This document shows, piece by piece, positions 33,701 to 42,685 of a stretch of DNA of 44,206 bases. Numbering within the stretch: position 1 is the stretch's first letter; each line of letters starts with the position of its first letter. The notes under the pieces were generated by a model. The model made no database searches, had not been told where the DNA came from, and was given only the letters and a program-made list of their open reading frames with translations. The DNA lies in NCBI GenBank assembly GCA_910578235.1, contig CAJTPP010000008.1:13490-57695 (forward strand). The letters run 5' to 3'. This stretch comes from an uncultured Clostridia bacterium (lineage in GTDB: Bacteria; Bacillota; Clostridia; UBA1381). The position numbers were made by a program, and so were the translations under genes.

Positions 33701-34739
33701 AAGTTTCTTCATGTTCACTTATTAATGAGGTTTTGAAGAAAACATCATATAAATCTCCTTTCAAACCGCTTGTCAGAGCGGTGTCTGAGTACGCGCCTAT
33801 TGTAAATGGTGAGGAAAAATCGTCAAGTAGTGCGGCGTTTTCGGCGGGAGAAATTCCTGCAAGCTCTCCGTTGATGTAAAATTTTAAGTCACTTCCGTCA
33901 TATGTCATTGTTAGAAGATATGTTATGCCGGGGGATATTTCCTTTTGTACATTTACACGATTTTTTCCATGAGCATACACACTGGAATTTGCAAGATTGT
34001 TGCTTAGCGTAAGCATGAAAGTATCGCCCGTTTGTGTACCGTTGCGGTCTCTGCACACAATTCCGTAATATCCGCCTTTTCCCGCAACGGACGTAAAATT
34101 AACCACTGCGCTTACTGAAAACACATCAGCGTTTGCGCCTATAACTTTATTGTCATAAACAATTTTTTGTGAGCCTGTAAAGGTGGCCGCACTGCCTAAA
34201 TCATTGTTTTTGTAGGTTAAAGTACCAGTTTGGACGGGTATACCATTTCCTGTTGAATCTCCTGCCGCAACAGCGCTTTCGCTGAAATGCTGAACCAGCT
34301 CATAATTATCAGACCATACATCTGCTGCCGCATTAGAATTTGAAGTATCGCTGCCGCTGTAATAAGCTGTAATGCTAATATCAGAATTTGCATTGATATA
34401 TGGGATTTTTACCCAGTATGTGCTGATACCATCTGTATTCCGTCCTGCAATCTCGCTTGATAGAAGTGTATTGTCTGAGTAAAAGCTGACGCCATTTTTG
34501 TTTGGTATATTCGCACTGTTCAAACGGACAAGAACTGGGATGTCACTAAACGATCCGTCTGTCGGATTGTTTATAGTTATTTCTTGTCTTGCATACGCAT
34601 CCATAACGATCCAGTCATTTTGAGCTGCGGAGATTGTTGATAAAGCTGTCTGACATGAGTGCAGATTAATTTGTAAAGTGTTAGAGTATGTTATAAAAAG
34701 TGCTAACAGTATACTGAAAAAGATCTTATATTTTTGCAT
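30780..34739 (-). CDS. Large secreted multidomain metallophosphoesterase
   Basis: A 1319-residue exported protein. After a signal peptide (about 1-25) come a DUF2341-like domain (about 50-115), a LamG/concanavalin-like domain (about 130-340), a DNRLRE-type domain (about 365-560, SIIEDTYCYSNGDDGRTSNF), and a calcineurin-like phosphoesterase (about 745-1010). Metal motifs are WSTDTQKY, HTGDMVEN, VGNHDVNR, LPHIYI and LCGHWNG. The last 90 residues form the shared C-terminal module ending IKVMLWNDLKNIQPI. The LamG and DNRLRE parts suggest carbohydrate or surface binding. The substrate is unknown; phosphodiesters or surface polymers are possible. AGGAGG supports the ATG at 34739. It is second in an operon, 41 bases after the neighbour. 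Confidence 0.88.
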   Translation of the reverse strand: MQKYKIFFSILLALFITYSNTLQINLHSCQTALSTISAAQNDWIVMDAYARQEITINNPTDGSFSDIPVLVRLNSANIPNKNGVSFYSDNTLLSSEIAGRNTDGISTYWVKIPYINANSDISITAYYSGSDTSNSNAAADVWSDNYELVQHFSESAVAAGDSTGNGIPVQTGTLTYKNNDLGSAATFTGSQKIVYDNKVIGANADVFSVSAVVNFTSVAGKGGYYGIVCRDRNGTQTGDTFMLTLSNNLANSSVYAHGKNRVNVQKEISPGITYLLTMTYDGSDLKFYINGELAGISPAENAALLDDFSSPFTIGAYSDTALTSGLKGDLYDVFFKTSLISEHEETFRYANYFGNTVTVGELETCDTSPNSPLTTGSHYLYNSIIEDTYCYSNGDDGRTSNFGSDTSVMQKRTNTSDAPDFQSSANRRAFVKLDLTKIAEVALNRVETITFDFYQIGDGGSTNSITSRIIDVNPDSWEELTVNWTNMPSTYNLPVAASQTITKKNNSYQSFDITNYVKDKIAKGQTIISFSLDNEPSNEWGLIWKSREAAENKPRLTVKIKEPAAPVMSTTLNGSSATLTAQIEQNPSEETDVTFYKTENIPLTPDNTVVYYGETADILPYKLTINNADNSEQFSAKDKTTIGKNKTPYQIYEITLNDEEKQQNQIELKWAGNTASHQREVTGYFYNHTLSQWTKLNSGSGKNDFSLTFQIPVNDALNAAGKIQILIWRGMTEDIKNRPSYSPPADQYDFNIMWSTDTQKYTENLSGIPHVQKQFDWIADNFKAMNSRLFIHTGDMVENYNNEAQWEAMSNMYQNTIEKAKIPYAFTVGNHDVNRYDPSLNIFQKYFPIHRLSQNNPYFVESLDDMTYYYLMEEHGAKLMFVGLGIPVTQDAVDWINNKLRQHSDYTAILLPHIYIKADGTIDNSGKYGAEVMVPQVRKIIEENDNVKLVLCGHWNGASTNLEYFGERPVWTIMHNYQDEKEGGYGYFRFLKFDIENNLIYTHTYSASDNGTAMFTDKHPKIDGMYQKHRDEYAISFDFASNTERTLTTKSLTMTMPATREQIGTTQTITGSGSVSVTLENLDDGDCCSWYAVLSGALNDVTDIQTFTVPKITIDNISCNNDNVITVNYTANGIADGTPLSIIAFAVDELDNIDTVWNSQNVSYNDIYAHDSTHSSVSFAMPHITDNGIAGIDTTKMLLIKIGGEYTKTISKMFTLPSKPEILKVSVDENNDVKIQLSKDIQNNEALIVASYTESGELLCLKTEMFAKSNTQTTNEYVININLPEYAQLIKVMLWNDLKNIQPICPATKLQKIYNEWTE

Positions 34740-34780
34740 TTTATTAATCCTCCTGTGGTTTTTGTAATACAAACAATATG

Positions 34781-36751
34781 CTAATTTGTTTTGTTTAAAA
34801 TCAACGGCATACCTCCTGGTTTAAGAGGATCAATGCTGTCTATATATGCTGATATTTTTAGTTGTTTTATTTTTTGGGGGTCTATTACCGGCAATGCAAT
34901 TTTTGCTTCTGAAACAGCGTCAATATTTAGATTTCCCAGATTGCGGAATTCAATCATTCGGTTGTCGGTATCGTATGCGGTTAATATACATACAGCTGTT
35001 ACCGAAGTGTCTTTGTTGTTAATAATTGTCGCGTATGAGCCAGGCGATATTCCACTGTTAAGATTGGTATATTTTTGACTGCTGCTGTTATATGCTGATT
35101 TAATCCATATACTTGTTTTTGGGTTCGCAGGATCTGTAGCGATGTCTGTAAATCCTACTGATGATACAGAATGCTGACCTATTGCTTTTACAACGAAATT
35201 TGTATTGTTATAAACCGCTTCTGATATTGGGATAGTCAGTGACTTGAGTTTGTTCGCAGATACGAAATAAGTTGCGTTTTTGGTGGTAAAAGCATTGTTT
35301 TCATCATAGATGACATATTGCTGTACTGCCTGATCTATCTGCGCTTCAGGAGCGTCCCATGTAATTGTAAGAGAGCCTGAGGAATATGTTTTCTTAACAT
35401 TACGAGGAGGATTTATCGGAGGAGTAGTTTTGCGTATTCCCTGATTTTCTATCAGCATTTCTCTGTCCCCGTCAACATAGTAAGCGGAATTTACAATTTC
35501 ATTATCTGTTACTGTTACGCCTGCATATGTTGGTTTATGGGGCTGAAAACAGAGGGAACCGTTAACAGGGACAAACCATTTTGTTTCTGCTTGTTCGTTC
35601 AAGGTATAGTATTTCAAACCACAGGCATTGTTAAGCTGATGAACAGTACCTTTGGGATTATTCCATAATGTTACACCAGTCAGATTGCCCACAGTCTGAT
35701 TTGTAAGCAATGGTGTATCAGTAAGCGGCTTGCTGTCACGAATAGGGTAAGTTCGGCTGTATGTGTGTTCATGTGCCTGGAAAATCATATCAACATTGAA
35801 TTGGTCATTTAAAATGGGGGCAAAAACAGCTCTTGCTTTTAATATATTATCTTCGGTGGCGTGAGAACCGTTGCTGTATAACGGCTGATGGATTAATACA
35901 ATGTTCCATTTTTTTGAATTTTTAGCTAAATCATATTTTAGCCAGTCGGTTTGTTTGGTATCTCGAAAAGCTTTGCCGTGAAGCACAGTAAAATGAGCAT
36001 TGCCATAGTCAAAAGAATAATACAGTCCTTCGTCTGTTGAGGCATAGTCGGGGAACTTATAGTTAAATCTATATGGATAACGCGGAGTGGTTGTTACGCC
36101 ATTGTAATTTTCTTTCTCGTGATTTCCCATTACCCCTGCGTATACTGTCTTTCTGAGTACATTTTTTGTTGTGTCAAAATACATTTGCCATTCATTTTCA
36201 TTTCCTCCGCTTGACACTGTATCTCCTCCATGGGAAACAAATTTATAATCGGAAAATCTTTCTGCGGCCTTTTCAAGCGCTTTTTGTCCTGCCTGAAATC
36301 CCTGTAAATTGGAAGCCTGAGTATCATTTACCTGTAAAAATGTAAACGGTTCATCCAATGTGTCAGGAGCGGTTGTAAATTCGCAGGTTTCACTCCAAAT
36401 GTTCCCGTCTCCCACGCGATATTTGTACGTGGTATCAGGACGTAGTCCTGTGACGGTAACCTTATGCCAGCGCCACTCGTCAACATCTCCGGCATCGCCT
36501 GTATAATTGACCGCATTATCCCAATTATCTCCGCCGTCTTTAGGCATTACCTGTGCTTTAGCGGCACTTCCTGTACGCCCTGTAACCCATGCGAGACCTA
36601 CTTGTGTCTTTAAATCTCCATGCGGAGTGCATACAATCTGGTCAGGATAAGCAGTATAAGAAATAGCTAAAACAGTTTCGTATTCTGCGAAAAGAGAAAC
36701 AGACAATAGAATAGCCGCAGCACAAGCAAGTATGTTTTTTTTGATATTCAT
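34781..36751 (-). CDS. Secreted purple-acid-phosphatase-like metallophosphoesterase
   Basis: A 656-residue exported protein. Signal peptide about 1-30. An N-terminal fibronectin-like domain of purple acid phosphatases occupies about 35-130 (WHKVTVTGLRPDTTYKYRVG). The phosphoesterase spans about 135-370, with metal ligands in VNDTQASN, SHGGDTVS, MGNHEKEN, LIHQPLYS and QAHEHTYSRTYP. A fibronectin III domain lies at about 455-540, and a C-terminal module ends IKQLKISAYIDSIDPLKPG. Likely a cell-surface or secreted phosphatase for nutrient phosphate or a phosphorylated glycan; the substrate is not visible. AAAGGA lies nine bases before the ATG. First gene of a leftward operon with a -10 TATAAT at 36792-36797 (minus strand). 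Confidence 0.9.
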   Translation of the reverse strand: MNIKKNILACAAAILLSVSLFAEYETVLAISYTAYPDQIVCTPHGDLKTQVGLAWVTGRTGSAAKAQVMPKDGGDNWDNAVNYTGDAGDVDEWRWHKVTVTGLRPDTTYKYRVGDGNIWSETCEFTTAPDTLDEPFTFLQVNDTQASNLQGFQAGQKALEKAAERFSDYKFVSHGGDTVSSGGNENEWQMYFDTTKNVLRKTVYAGVMGNHEKENYNGVTTTPRYPYRFNYKFPDYASTDEGLYYSFDYGNAHFTVLHGKAFRDTKQTDWLKYDLAKNSKKWNIVLIHQPLYSNGSHATEDNILKARAVFAPILNDQFNVDMIFQAHEHTYSRTYPIRDSKPLTDTPLLTNQTVGNLTGVTLWNNPKGTVHQLNNACGLKYYTLNEQAETKWFVPVNGSLCFQPHKPTYAGVTVTDNEIVNSAYYVDGDREMLIENQGIRKTTPPINPPRNVKKTYSSGSLTITWDAPEAQIDQAVQQYVIYDENNAFTTKNATYFVSANKLKSLTIPISEAVYNNTNFVVKAIGQHSVSSVGFTDIATDPANPKTSIWIKSAYNSSSQKYTNLNSGISPGSYATIINNKDTSVTAVCILTAYDTDNRMIEFRNLGNLNIDAVSEAKIALPVIDPQKIKQLKISAYIDSIDPLKPGGMPLILNKTN

Positions 36752-36833
36752 TTTTTATCATCCTTTCTTAAAGTTATTAGAATATGTCTTTATTATATAG
36801 GAATTAAAGTGAAATTGGTAGACTCATCGTCTC

Positions 36834-36892
36834 TTGATAAAAGTATCAACTTTTCAGCAAAAGTTGACAGCCTTACTTGTGTATGATATACT
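36834..36892 (+). promoter_or_regulatory. Promoter of the HTH regulator with two overlapping inverted repeats
   Basis: TTGACA (36864-36869), a 17-bp spacer and TATACT (36887-36892) form a near-consensus promoter. Upstream and over the -35 lie TTGATA-AAAG-TATCAA (36834-36849) and CAACTTTT-CAGC-AAAAGTTG (36847-36866), sharing three bases. Placed between two divergent operons, they look like operators for the encoded regulator or another DNA-binding protein. Confidence 0.75.
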
Positions 36893-36972
36893 TGGAATAT
36901 ATGGGAAAACAAATGCTTAAAAATGAGTCAACGGTATTGACGATGTTGATACATTTATGGGGGTGATATGCA

Positions 36973-38463
36973 ATGACGAATTTTGCTTTTGTTATGGATA
37001 TTTTAAAAATTCCTTCAAAAAAATTTTTGGAAATTGGTTTTGATAAATCCTTGGTAAGTCGATGGAGGAGAGGAAAGCTTCGTCTTATGCCGAATAGGCA
37101 TATTGTTCATTCAATTTCAAAGTTATTTTGGGAAGTGGATGCAAAGAGTTATAATCCTGTATTACAGAAAATTTTGAATGTATGGTATCCGGCCGAGCAA
37201 TGTAATACAGAAATAGAAAAAAATGATTTACTTGAACGTTTTTTGACAGAAAAAGAACAGATGGAAACAGAATATGAGGAAAGGCGCATGGCTCGTCTGG
37301 GAAAGTTGCCATCTGATGCAAAAGAACCGTATATTATTTCAAAAGGAATAGAGTCAGCAAAATTGCGATTATTGGATTTTTTGGATTTAATTATTGCCTC
37401 ACCGAACAGTACGAGTATCATTTCTGCTTATCCGCAGGGAAGGGGAGCTTTGGCTTTGGATATGAAATTTAATACTAAAGTTCTGGACAGGTATGAGAAA
37501 ATCTTTAAAAAAGGGCATAAAATGGATTTTATTATACGTTCGGATGATGCTATTAGTAATTTTTCATATTCATATAATAAATGGCTGCTTAATATTTTAA
37601 ATGGACAAGTCCGTCAAAGATATTTTGATGATTTTAACGCTTATAATACTGATGTGTTTTTAGCGGTTGTTAATAATGCTATTGCAATTGAATTGATAGA
37701 AGAACAGCCAGGAGATTTAGATAGTATCATTAGTGCAATATACGTGGATGACGGGCATATTGCAGATATAAGCAATCGAATTCAGATATATTCTGAGCAT
37801 TCAAAAAAGCGTGAATATTTAGGTTTTTTTGATAATTCTGATAGTTATTTAAAATATGTGCATATTTCTCCGGACAGTCCTTGTTATATATTTAATCGTT
37901 TACCTCATTTTGGTATTTTACAGGAGGATGATTTTGCCAAGGCTTTTTCTCTGAGTGAAACAGAAAAGCAATTGTTAAATCAGGAACTTAAGCCAATGTT
38001 GTTAAATCCGGAATTTTTTTGGGATTATGCTGCTGTACGCCATATTTTTTGTGAGAGTGATATTGAAAATGCATTGCTGAAAAAGAGACATCAGTCTATG
38101 GAATTATCCCGGATGCTTAAACGGCGTGTCTGGATGTCAACACAAGCTTTGGTGCGGCAATTAAAAAAGATATTAAATCTATTGGAAACGCATAAGAATT
38201 ATGAGGTATGCTTTTTGAGTGACGAGCGCTTTGATGAATTAAAAATACAGCTCGCTTTGTGGGGATATGGAGCCTCTGTTGTGTGGACAGATGAAAAATG
38301 TTCTTTAGCAAGCCGCGGATATACAAATCAGAGGATTATTCAGGGTTTTTGTTATACGGTATGGGATAATATTCCCGCAAAAATGAAAAGCCGAGCCGCA
38401 GCAATACATAAGATAGAACAGTGGCTTGAAAAAGCCAGAAGATACGGATATGAAGTGACATAA
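36973..38463 (+). CDS. Uncharacterised regulator-like protein with N-terminal helix-turn-helix
   Basis: A 496-residue soluble protein that I do not recognise as a named family. Residues 1-55 look like a lambda-repressor-type helix-turn-helix (FVMDILKIPSKKFLEIG, then DKSLVSRWRRGKLRL as recognition helix). The remainder has no clear catalytic motif; it includes an acidic-rich middle and a basic helical stretch (SRMLKRRVWMSTQALVRQLK). There are no membrane segments or signal peptide. GGGGGTGA precedes the ATG. It diverges from the secreted phosphoesterase operon, and its promoter carries two inverted repeats, so local control of surface-protein genes is a reasonable guess. The DNA is more AT-rich than the neighbouring metabolic genes. 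Confidence 0.65.
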   Translation: MTNFAFVMDILKIPSKKFLEIGFDKSLVSRWRRGKLRLMPNRHIVHSISKLFWEVDAKSYNPVLQKILNVWYPAEQCNTEIEKNDLLERFLTEKEQMETEYEERRMARLGKLPSDAKEPYIISKGIESAKLRLLDFLDLIIASPNSTSIISAYPQGRGALALDMKFNTKVLDRYEKIFKKGHKMDFIIRSDDAISNFSYSYNKWLLNILNGQVRQRYFDDFNAYNTDVFLAVVNNAIAIELIEEQPGDLDSIISAIYVDDGHIADISNRIQIYSEHSKKREYLGFFDNSDSYLKYVHISPDSPCYIFNRLPHFGILQEDDFAKAFSLSETEKQLLNQELKPMLLNPEFFWDYAAVRHIFCESDIENALLKKRHQSMELSRMLKRRVWMSTQALVRQLKKILNLLETHKNYEVCFLSDERFDELKIQLALWGYGASVVWTDEKCSLASRGYTNQRIIQGFCYTVWDNIPAKMKSRAAAIHKIEQWLEKARRYGYEVT

Positions 38464-38481
38464 TAAATAGAAAATATTGAA

Positions 38482-38521
38482 ACAAAAATACGATATCCTA
38501 ACAAGGATATCGTATTTTTGT
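38482..38521. terminator. Bidirectional intrinsic terminator
   Basis: A perfect 17-bp inverted repeat (38482-38498 and 38505-38521) with core ATACGATATCC/GGATATCGTAT and a 6-base loop TAACAA. A-rich and T-rich flanks serve the regulator gene and the convergent GH95 gene. Confidence 0.92.
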
Positions 38522-38524
38522 TTT

Positions 38525-41500
38525 TCAAGGTGTGTACACACCTGATAGAGGCGACATATGTTCTAATGAGTCGAAAATAAATATTTTTATTGTATCTGCG
38601 GGACTCGCACTAATGTTGAAAGTAGTATTGATACTTTGTGTATTATTTTCCTGTTCAAACTTTATCGGTTTTATATCACATTCAGCAAGAATATCGTTAT
38701 TATATACTGCGGCAATAGCAGTGCATTGAAGTATATTTCCGCCTGTTTTAGATATAGCAGCGGTAATGGATTTATCATCATTAAAAACGATGCTTGTAAC
38801 TTCGATATCGTCAGGTTTGCCAACAGTAAGTCTGAAATCTTTATATACAGTAAATCCGTCTGATTTGTTTGTTATTTTAGCTGTTAATATAACGTCAGTT
38901 TTTGTATCAGGCAATATTACTTTTCCGTCATTAGTGATAATTGAAGTGTTGGAGGAACTCCATGTAACCTCAGCGTTTTCGGAAACTGATTCCGGAAGTG
39001 TTATGTCGGATATAACGGCAGACGGATTTGGAGTAAGTTTATCTATGGTAATGGCGTTTATATTTTCATCAACAGCCGGTATGGGCGCGGCTTCTATTTC
39101 CTGAAGACGAATTTTTTCAAGCTTGATGAAACTTCCGGATGAAGAATCTTTGTTTATGGCAAAGCGTATACCTGAAATATGTGTTTTTCCCGCTGGCGCG
39201 ACTCCCCAGTTTGTCATGCTGAAAGTATCGGCGGATGCCCCGTTATTTACGGCCGCTGTTGTTTTTGCCGGTGTGTCTGAACCGTTTTTGAAAATCTGAA
39301 AACTTGAACTTTCAGAGTCAAACACTATGCGTATATCATTTATAGCGGATGATCCGTTCCACATAGGAACATATGCGCTTGAAGTGTTTAATTTGTTGTT
39401 ATATATGTTAAAAATACCGTTGGAGCCGTTTATTGTGAAACGTCCCACGCTTCTGTTCGCGCTGTCTCTGTAGCCAAGGATATCAATCCATGAGCTGCCC
39501 GAGGTCTGTGTGAACGCGCCTCTTATATCAAGGGCGTATTTTCCTTTAAAGTTATATTTTCTTAGCGTAACCCTGCTGTTTCCGTCATGATTTTTTGCAA
39601 TATGCGCAAAATGTTTATATGCTTCATATACATTTTTGTCAGAGCCGGCGTTTGACGGAGTAGAGGTATCAGAGGTTTTATTAATAACAAGCTGTCCGCT
39701 CTCAGCTGTAAAATTGCCGTATTCGGGAGACTCGAAACCGCTTCTGCCGTCAAACGGGGAGGTTTCACTCCAGTGATTTTTTTCAAGCTCTGGTTGTGAA
39801 AGCTTGTTTGAGGTGTAATCCTCATCAAATAAAACTGTACCTATGCTGTTCCATGCGTTTGATTTTAGTAGGAGTTTTAAAGCCCCATCACTTTCACGGC
39901 CGTTTTCATCTATAGCGGTTACTTTATAAGTTGTCTGCTTCTTGCCAAGCTCCGCGCTTGTTTCAAAAGAGAAAGTGTTTGTTGTGCTTGTTCCCAGCAG
40001 CTCATATACCGGAGAACTTTCCACAGCTCTGTATATTCTGTATTCAGACGCGCCGCTGACTGTATTCCATGAAACAGTCGCATGTGTTTCATCTGAGTAT
40101 GAAACATTAATATTAGATGGAGTGTTAACGCTCTGATATTGTGGAATATCGGATATAGTATATGTTTCTCCCTCGGTAGTATCAAAGGATATAATATCTG
40201 TATTTTCAACAGTATAATTAACCGTATTATTTAGAGAATCTTTTATGTCTGCCGAGTCTATACCGGTGTATTTGATCTTACATTTTCCGCCGCTGCGAGA
40301 GACAATGCTCATACTATCTACTTTGCTGTTGTGCCATGATGCGTCAACTACGAAATTACCGCGTGCAACAAGTCCGCTGTAGCTTCCGTCAGACCATTTT
40401 GACGGTATAGCCGGAATGGGTTCTATATATCCTTCGTGGCTTTGAAGGAGCATTTCTGAGATTCCGGCGGTGGCTCCGAAGTTTCCGTCTATCTGGAACG
40501 GCGGGTGAGTATCCCACAGGTTAGGGAGTGTTTTTGTTTTAAGCTGCTGTTTTAAATTAGCATAAGCCTGTTCTCCGTCTTTTGCTCTTGCCCAGAGATT
40601 TTGACGGTGCGAGCATGACCATCCCGTTGTTCCGAGACCGCGGTTTTTGAGTGTAACCTTTGCCGCGTCAAGCCATGCGGGAGTGTTTGAACTTATGGTT
40701 GTGCCGGGGTAAAGTCCTACAAGTTGAGAAACATGACGATGATTTTTTTCTCCTATTTCACCGTAATAATTTTCTTCGCGGTATTCTTTGACATGACCTG
40801 ATTTTCCGACGGGAACAGGGTCAAGCTTATCAATCTGCTCGTCAATTGTATTAAGCAGAGAATCATCCGTAGAGGTATAGCCAAGAATGTCGGCGGCCTG
40901 TTTTGTCTGTTTGTGACTTTCATAAGTCATTTGCTGGTCAAAGGTTGTTCCTGTTGTACGGTAGTGTACTCCGTTTTTCATTTGCTCAGGAGAGGCGGAA
41001 TATTCGGTAAGATAAAGACCGTCGTGTGGCTCTACCGCCTTTGACAGGAAGCGTGAAACTCCGCTGACGACAGGGTAAGTTATATTTTTCAGGATATTTT
41101 CATCGCGTGTGAAGTCGTAATAATCCCAGAAAAGAGTTGACGTAAGCGCGCTGGTTCCCGGACCTGAGTGACCTTTTGTCGGAGGAGCTTCTATTGAGAA
41201 TGGCCAGCCACCTGTTCCTATACCCCAGCCGTTACCGCCGTCCAGTCCTGATTTACCGGAGAAGTATTCGTCAATATATTTTGTCGCGCCGTTTTCAGCT
41301 GAAGCTATATATGCCTGATTATAATCAGAATATGATTTGAACATCTCGGCAAGATTAGTGCTGAACACAGGCCAGTAATTCATTTGCACATTTATGTTGT
41401 GCCAGTATCCGGAAGTCCATGGTGAACTGTCGTATCTGTTCCATATACCCTGAAGCGTGGAGGGCAGACATCCCTCTCGTGACGATGCGATAAGCAAATA

Positions 41501-42598
41501 TCGTCCGTATTGGAAAAACAGCGCTTCAAGATAACGGTCGTCAGCATTTTTTTTGTAGTCTGATACCAATATATCTGTTGTTTTGTCATTTTGGTATGTG
41601 CCTGACAGATCAAGTGAAACACGGTTAAAATATTCACTGTAATCTTCAATATGCCGTTCTTTAATTTCGGCATAAGAATAATTTGCCGCGTCATTTATAT
41701 AGCCTGATACTTTTTCGTGAGGGTGAGGATAGCCTTCCAGTTTTTTTGTTCTGTCCGGTTCGGTGAACACGCGGCTTTCAAGCTGGTAATTTGTTCCTGC
41801 AGCCATGAGAATTGTGACATCGTCCGCATTTTCAACGCTTATAGTGCCATTACCATTTTCACTGCCTGCGGTAATAGTACCGCCGTTATTTAAAACTTTA
41901 ATTTGGCCTTCATACTGTATTTGATAATAGTCCATCTGACCGCTTAATGTAATTGTGTCGCCGTCTGCGGTAACTGTTCCGGATTTTCCCTGATTATCTC
42001 CCGCTTTGCCGCCATAATCTTTTATGTATGGTATTTCAGGATGAAGTTTAAAAGATATTTTGCCGCTTTCCGAAGCGGAAAGATGAACGGCAAGAACCTT
42101 ATCCGGGTATGAGGTGAGATATTCACGGGTATAAGTTGTGCCGCCTGTTGTATAGGATACGGTTTCAACTGCGTTTTCAAGATTTAATTCGCGCGTGTAG
42201 CCGCTGACATTTGTGTGGTTGAAGTCAATATATATTTCCGCAAAATTATTAAGTCCGCCTCTGCCGCTGGCATCTGAACGGTATGGATTAAACATGCTGT
42301 TTTCAGTTATTTGTATACGTTCCGTATCATAACGGCCGAAAACCATGGCTCCCATATATCCGTTGCCTATCGGCAGAGCCCATTTTTCCCATCCGTCATC
42401 ATTTCCTGTTTCCTTACCGGGCCATTCGGCAAGATTATCATAACCTGTCGGAGCAGGCTCATCATACCATAATTTCATAGAATTACCGCTTTCTGTGTTA
42501 TCAGCTTTTGCAAATTTTTGTATATGTGCCGCTGAGGTGAATACCGGAAACATCAAAGAGACAGATAATATACAAGCTGTTATTTTGTTTAGTTTCAT
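38525..42598 (-). CDS. Secreted GH95 alpha-L-fucosidase (or alpha-L-galactosidase), multidomain
   Basis: A 1357-residue exported glycosidase. Signal peptide about 1-25 (ITACILSVSLMFPVFTSAA). The GH95 catalytic region spans about 40-780: N-terminal beta domain with LPIGNGYMGAMVFG and ITENSMF, then an alpha/alpha-barrel with LQGIWNRY, HNINVQMNYWPV (asparagines assisting water activation), SASPEQ (general acid glutamate) and FQIDGNFGATAGISEML. Then a fibronectin III domain (about 825-905), a LamG-like domain (about 914-1110), a bacterial Ig-like domain (about 1165-1255, VTWSSSNTSIIT) and the shared C-terminal module. It should remove terminal alpha-1,2-fucose from glycans; L-galactose is possible. 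Start at 42598 rests on the signal peptide and a weak GGA. Last gene after nagB. Confidence 0.92.
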   Translation of the reverse strand: MKLNKITACILSVSLMFPVFTSAAHIQKFAKADNTESGNSMKLWYDEPAPTGYDNLAEWPGKETGNDDGWEKWALPIGNGYMGAMVFGRYDTERIQITENSMFNPYRSDASGRGGLNNFAEIYIDFNHTNVSGYTRELNLENAVETVSYTTGGTTYTREYLTSYPDKVLAVHLSASESGKISFKLHPEIPYIKDYGGKAGDNQGKSGTVTADGDTITLSGQMDYYQIQYEGQIKVLNNGGTITAGSENGNGTISVENADDVTILMAAGTNYQLESRVFTEPDRTKKLEGYPHPHEKVSGYINDAANYSYAEIKERHIEDYSEYFNRVSLDLSGTYQNDKTTDILVSDYKKNADDRYLEALFFQYGRYLLIASSREGCLPSTLQGIWNRYDSSPWTSGYWHNINVQMNYWPVFSTNLAEMFKSYSDYNQAYIASAENGATKYIDEYFSGKSGLDGGNGWGIGTGGWPFSIEAPPTKGHSGPGTSALTSTLFWDYYDFTRDENILKNITYPVVSGVSRFLSKAVEPHDGLYLTEYSASPEQMKNGVHYRTTGTTFDQQMTYESHKQTKQAADILGYTSTDDSLLNTIDEQIDKLDPVPVGKSGHVKEYREENYYGEIGEKNHRHVSQLVGLYPGTTISSNTPAWLDAAKVTLKNRGLGTTGWSCSHRQNLWARAKDGEQAYANLKQQLKTKTLPNLWDTHPPFQIDGNFGATAGISEMLLQSHEGYIEPIPAIPSKWSDGSYSGLVARGNFVVDASWHNSKVDSMSIVSRSGGKCKIKYTGIDSADIKDSLNNTVNYTVENTDIISFDTTEGETYTISDIPQYQSVNTPSNINVSYSDETHATVSWNTVSGASEYRIYRAVESSPVYELLGTSTTNTFSFETSAELGKKQTTYKVTAIDENGRESDGALKLLLKSNAWNSIGTVLFDEDYTSNKLSQPELEKNHWSETSPFDGRSGFESPEYGNFTAESGQLVINKTSDTSTPSNAGSDKNVYEAYKHFAHIAKNHDGNSRVTLRKYNFKGKYALDIRGAFTQTSGSSWIDILGYRDSANRSVGRFTINGSNGIFNIYNNKLNTSSAYVPMWNGSSAINDIRIVFDSESSSFQIFKNGSDTPAKTTAAVNNGASADTFSMTNWGVAPAGKTHISGIRFAINKDSSSGSFIKLEKIRLQEIEAAPIPAVDENINAITIDKLTPNPSAVISDITLPESVSENAEVTWSSSNTSIITNDGKVILPDTKTDVILTAKITNKSDGFTVYKDFRLTVGKPDDIEVTSIVFNDDKSITAAISKTGGNILQCTAIAAVYNNDILAECDIKPIKFEQENNTQSINTTFNISASPADTIKIFIFDSLEHMSPLSGVYTP

Positions 42599-42685
42599 AA
42601 TAAGTTCCATAGCCTTTCTGCCCGCGGACAATAATGAAATTAACGCTTTAATGCGGGCTAATCAATAATTACGTTAAATTAAGTT

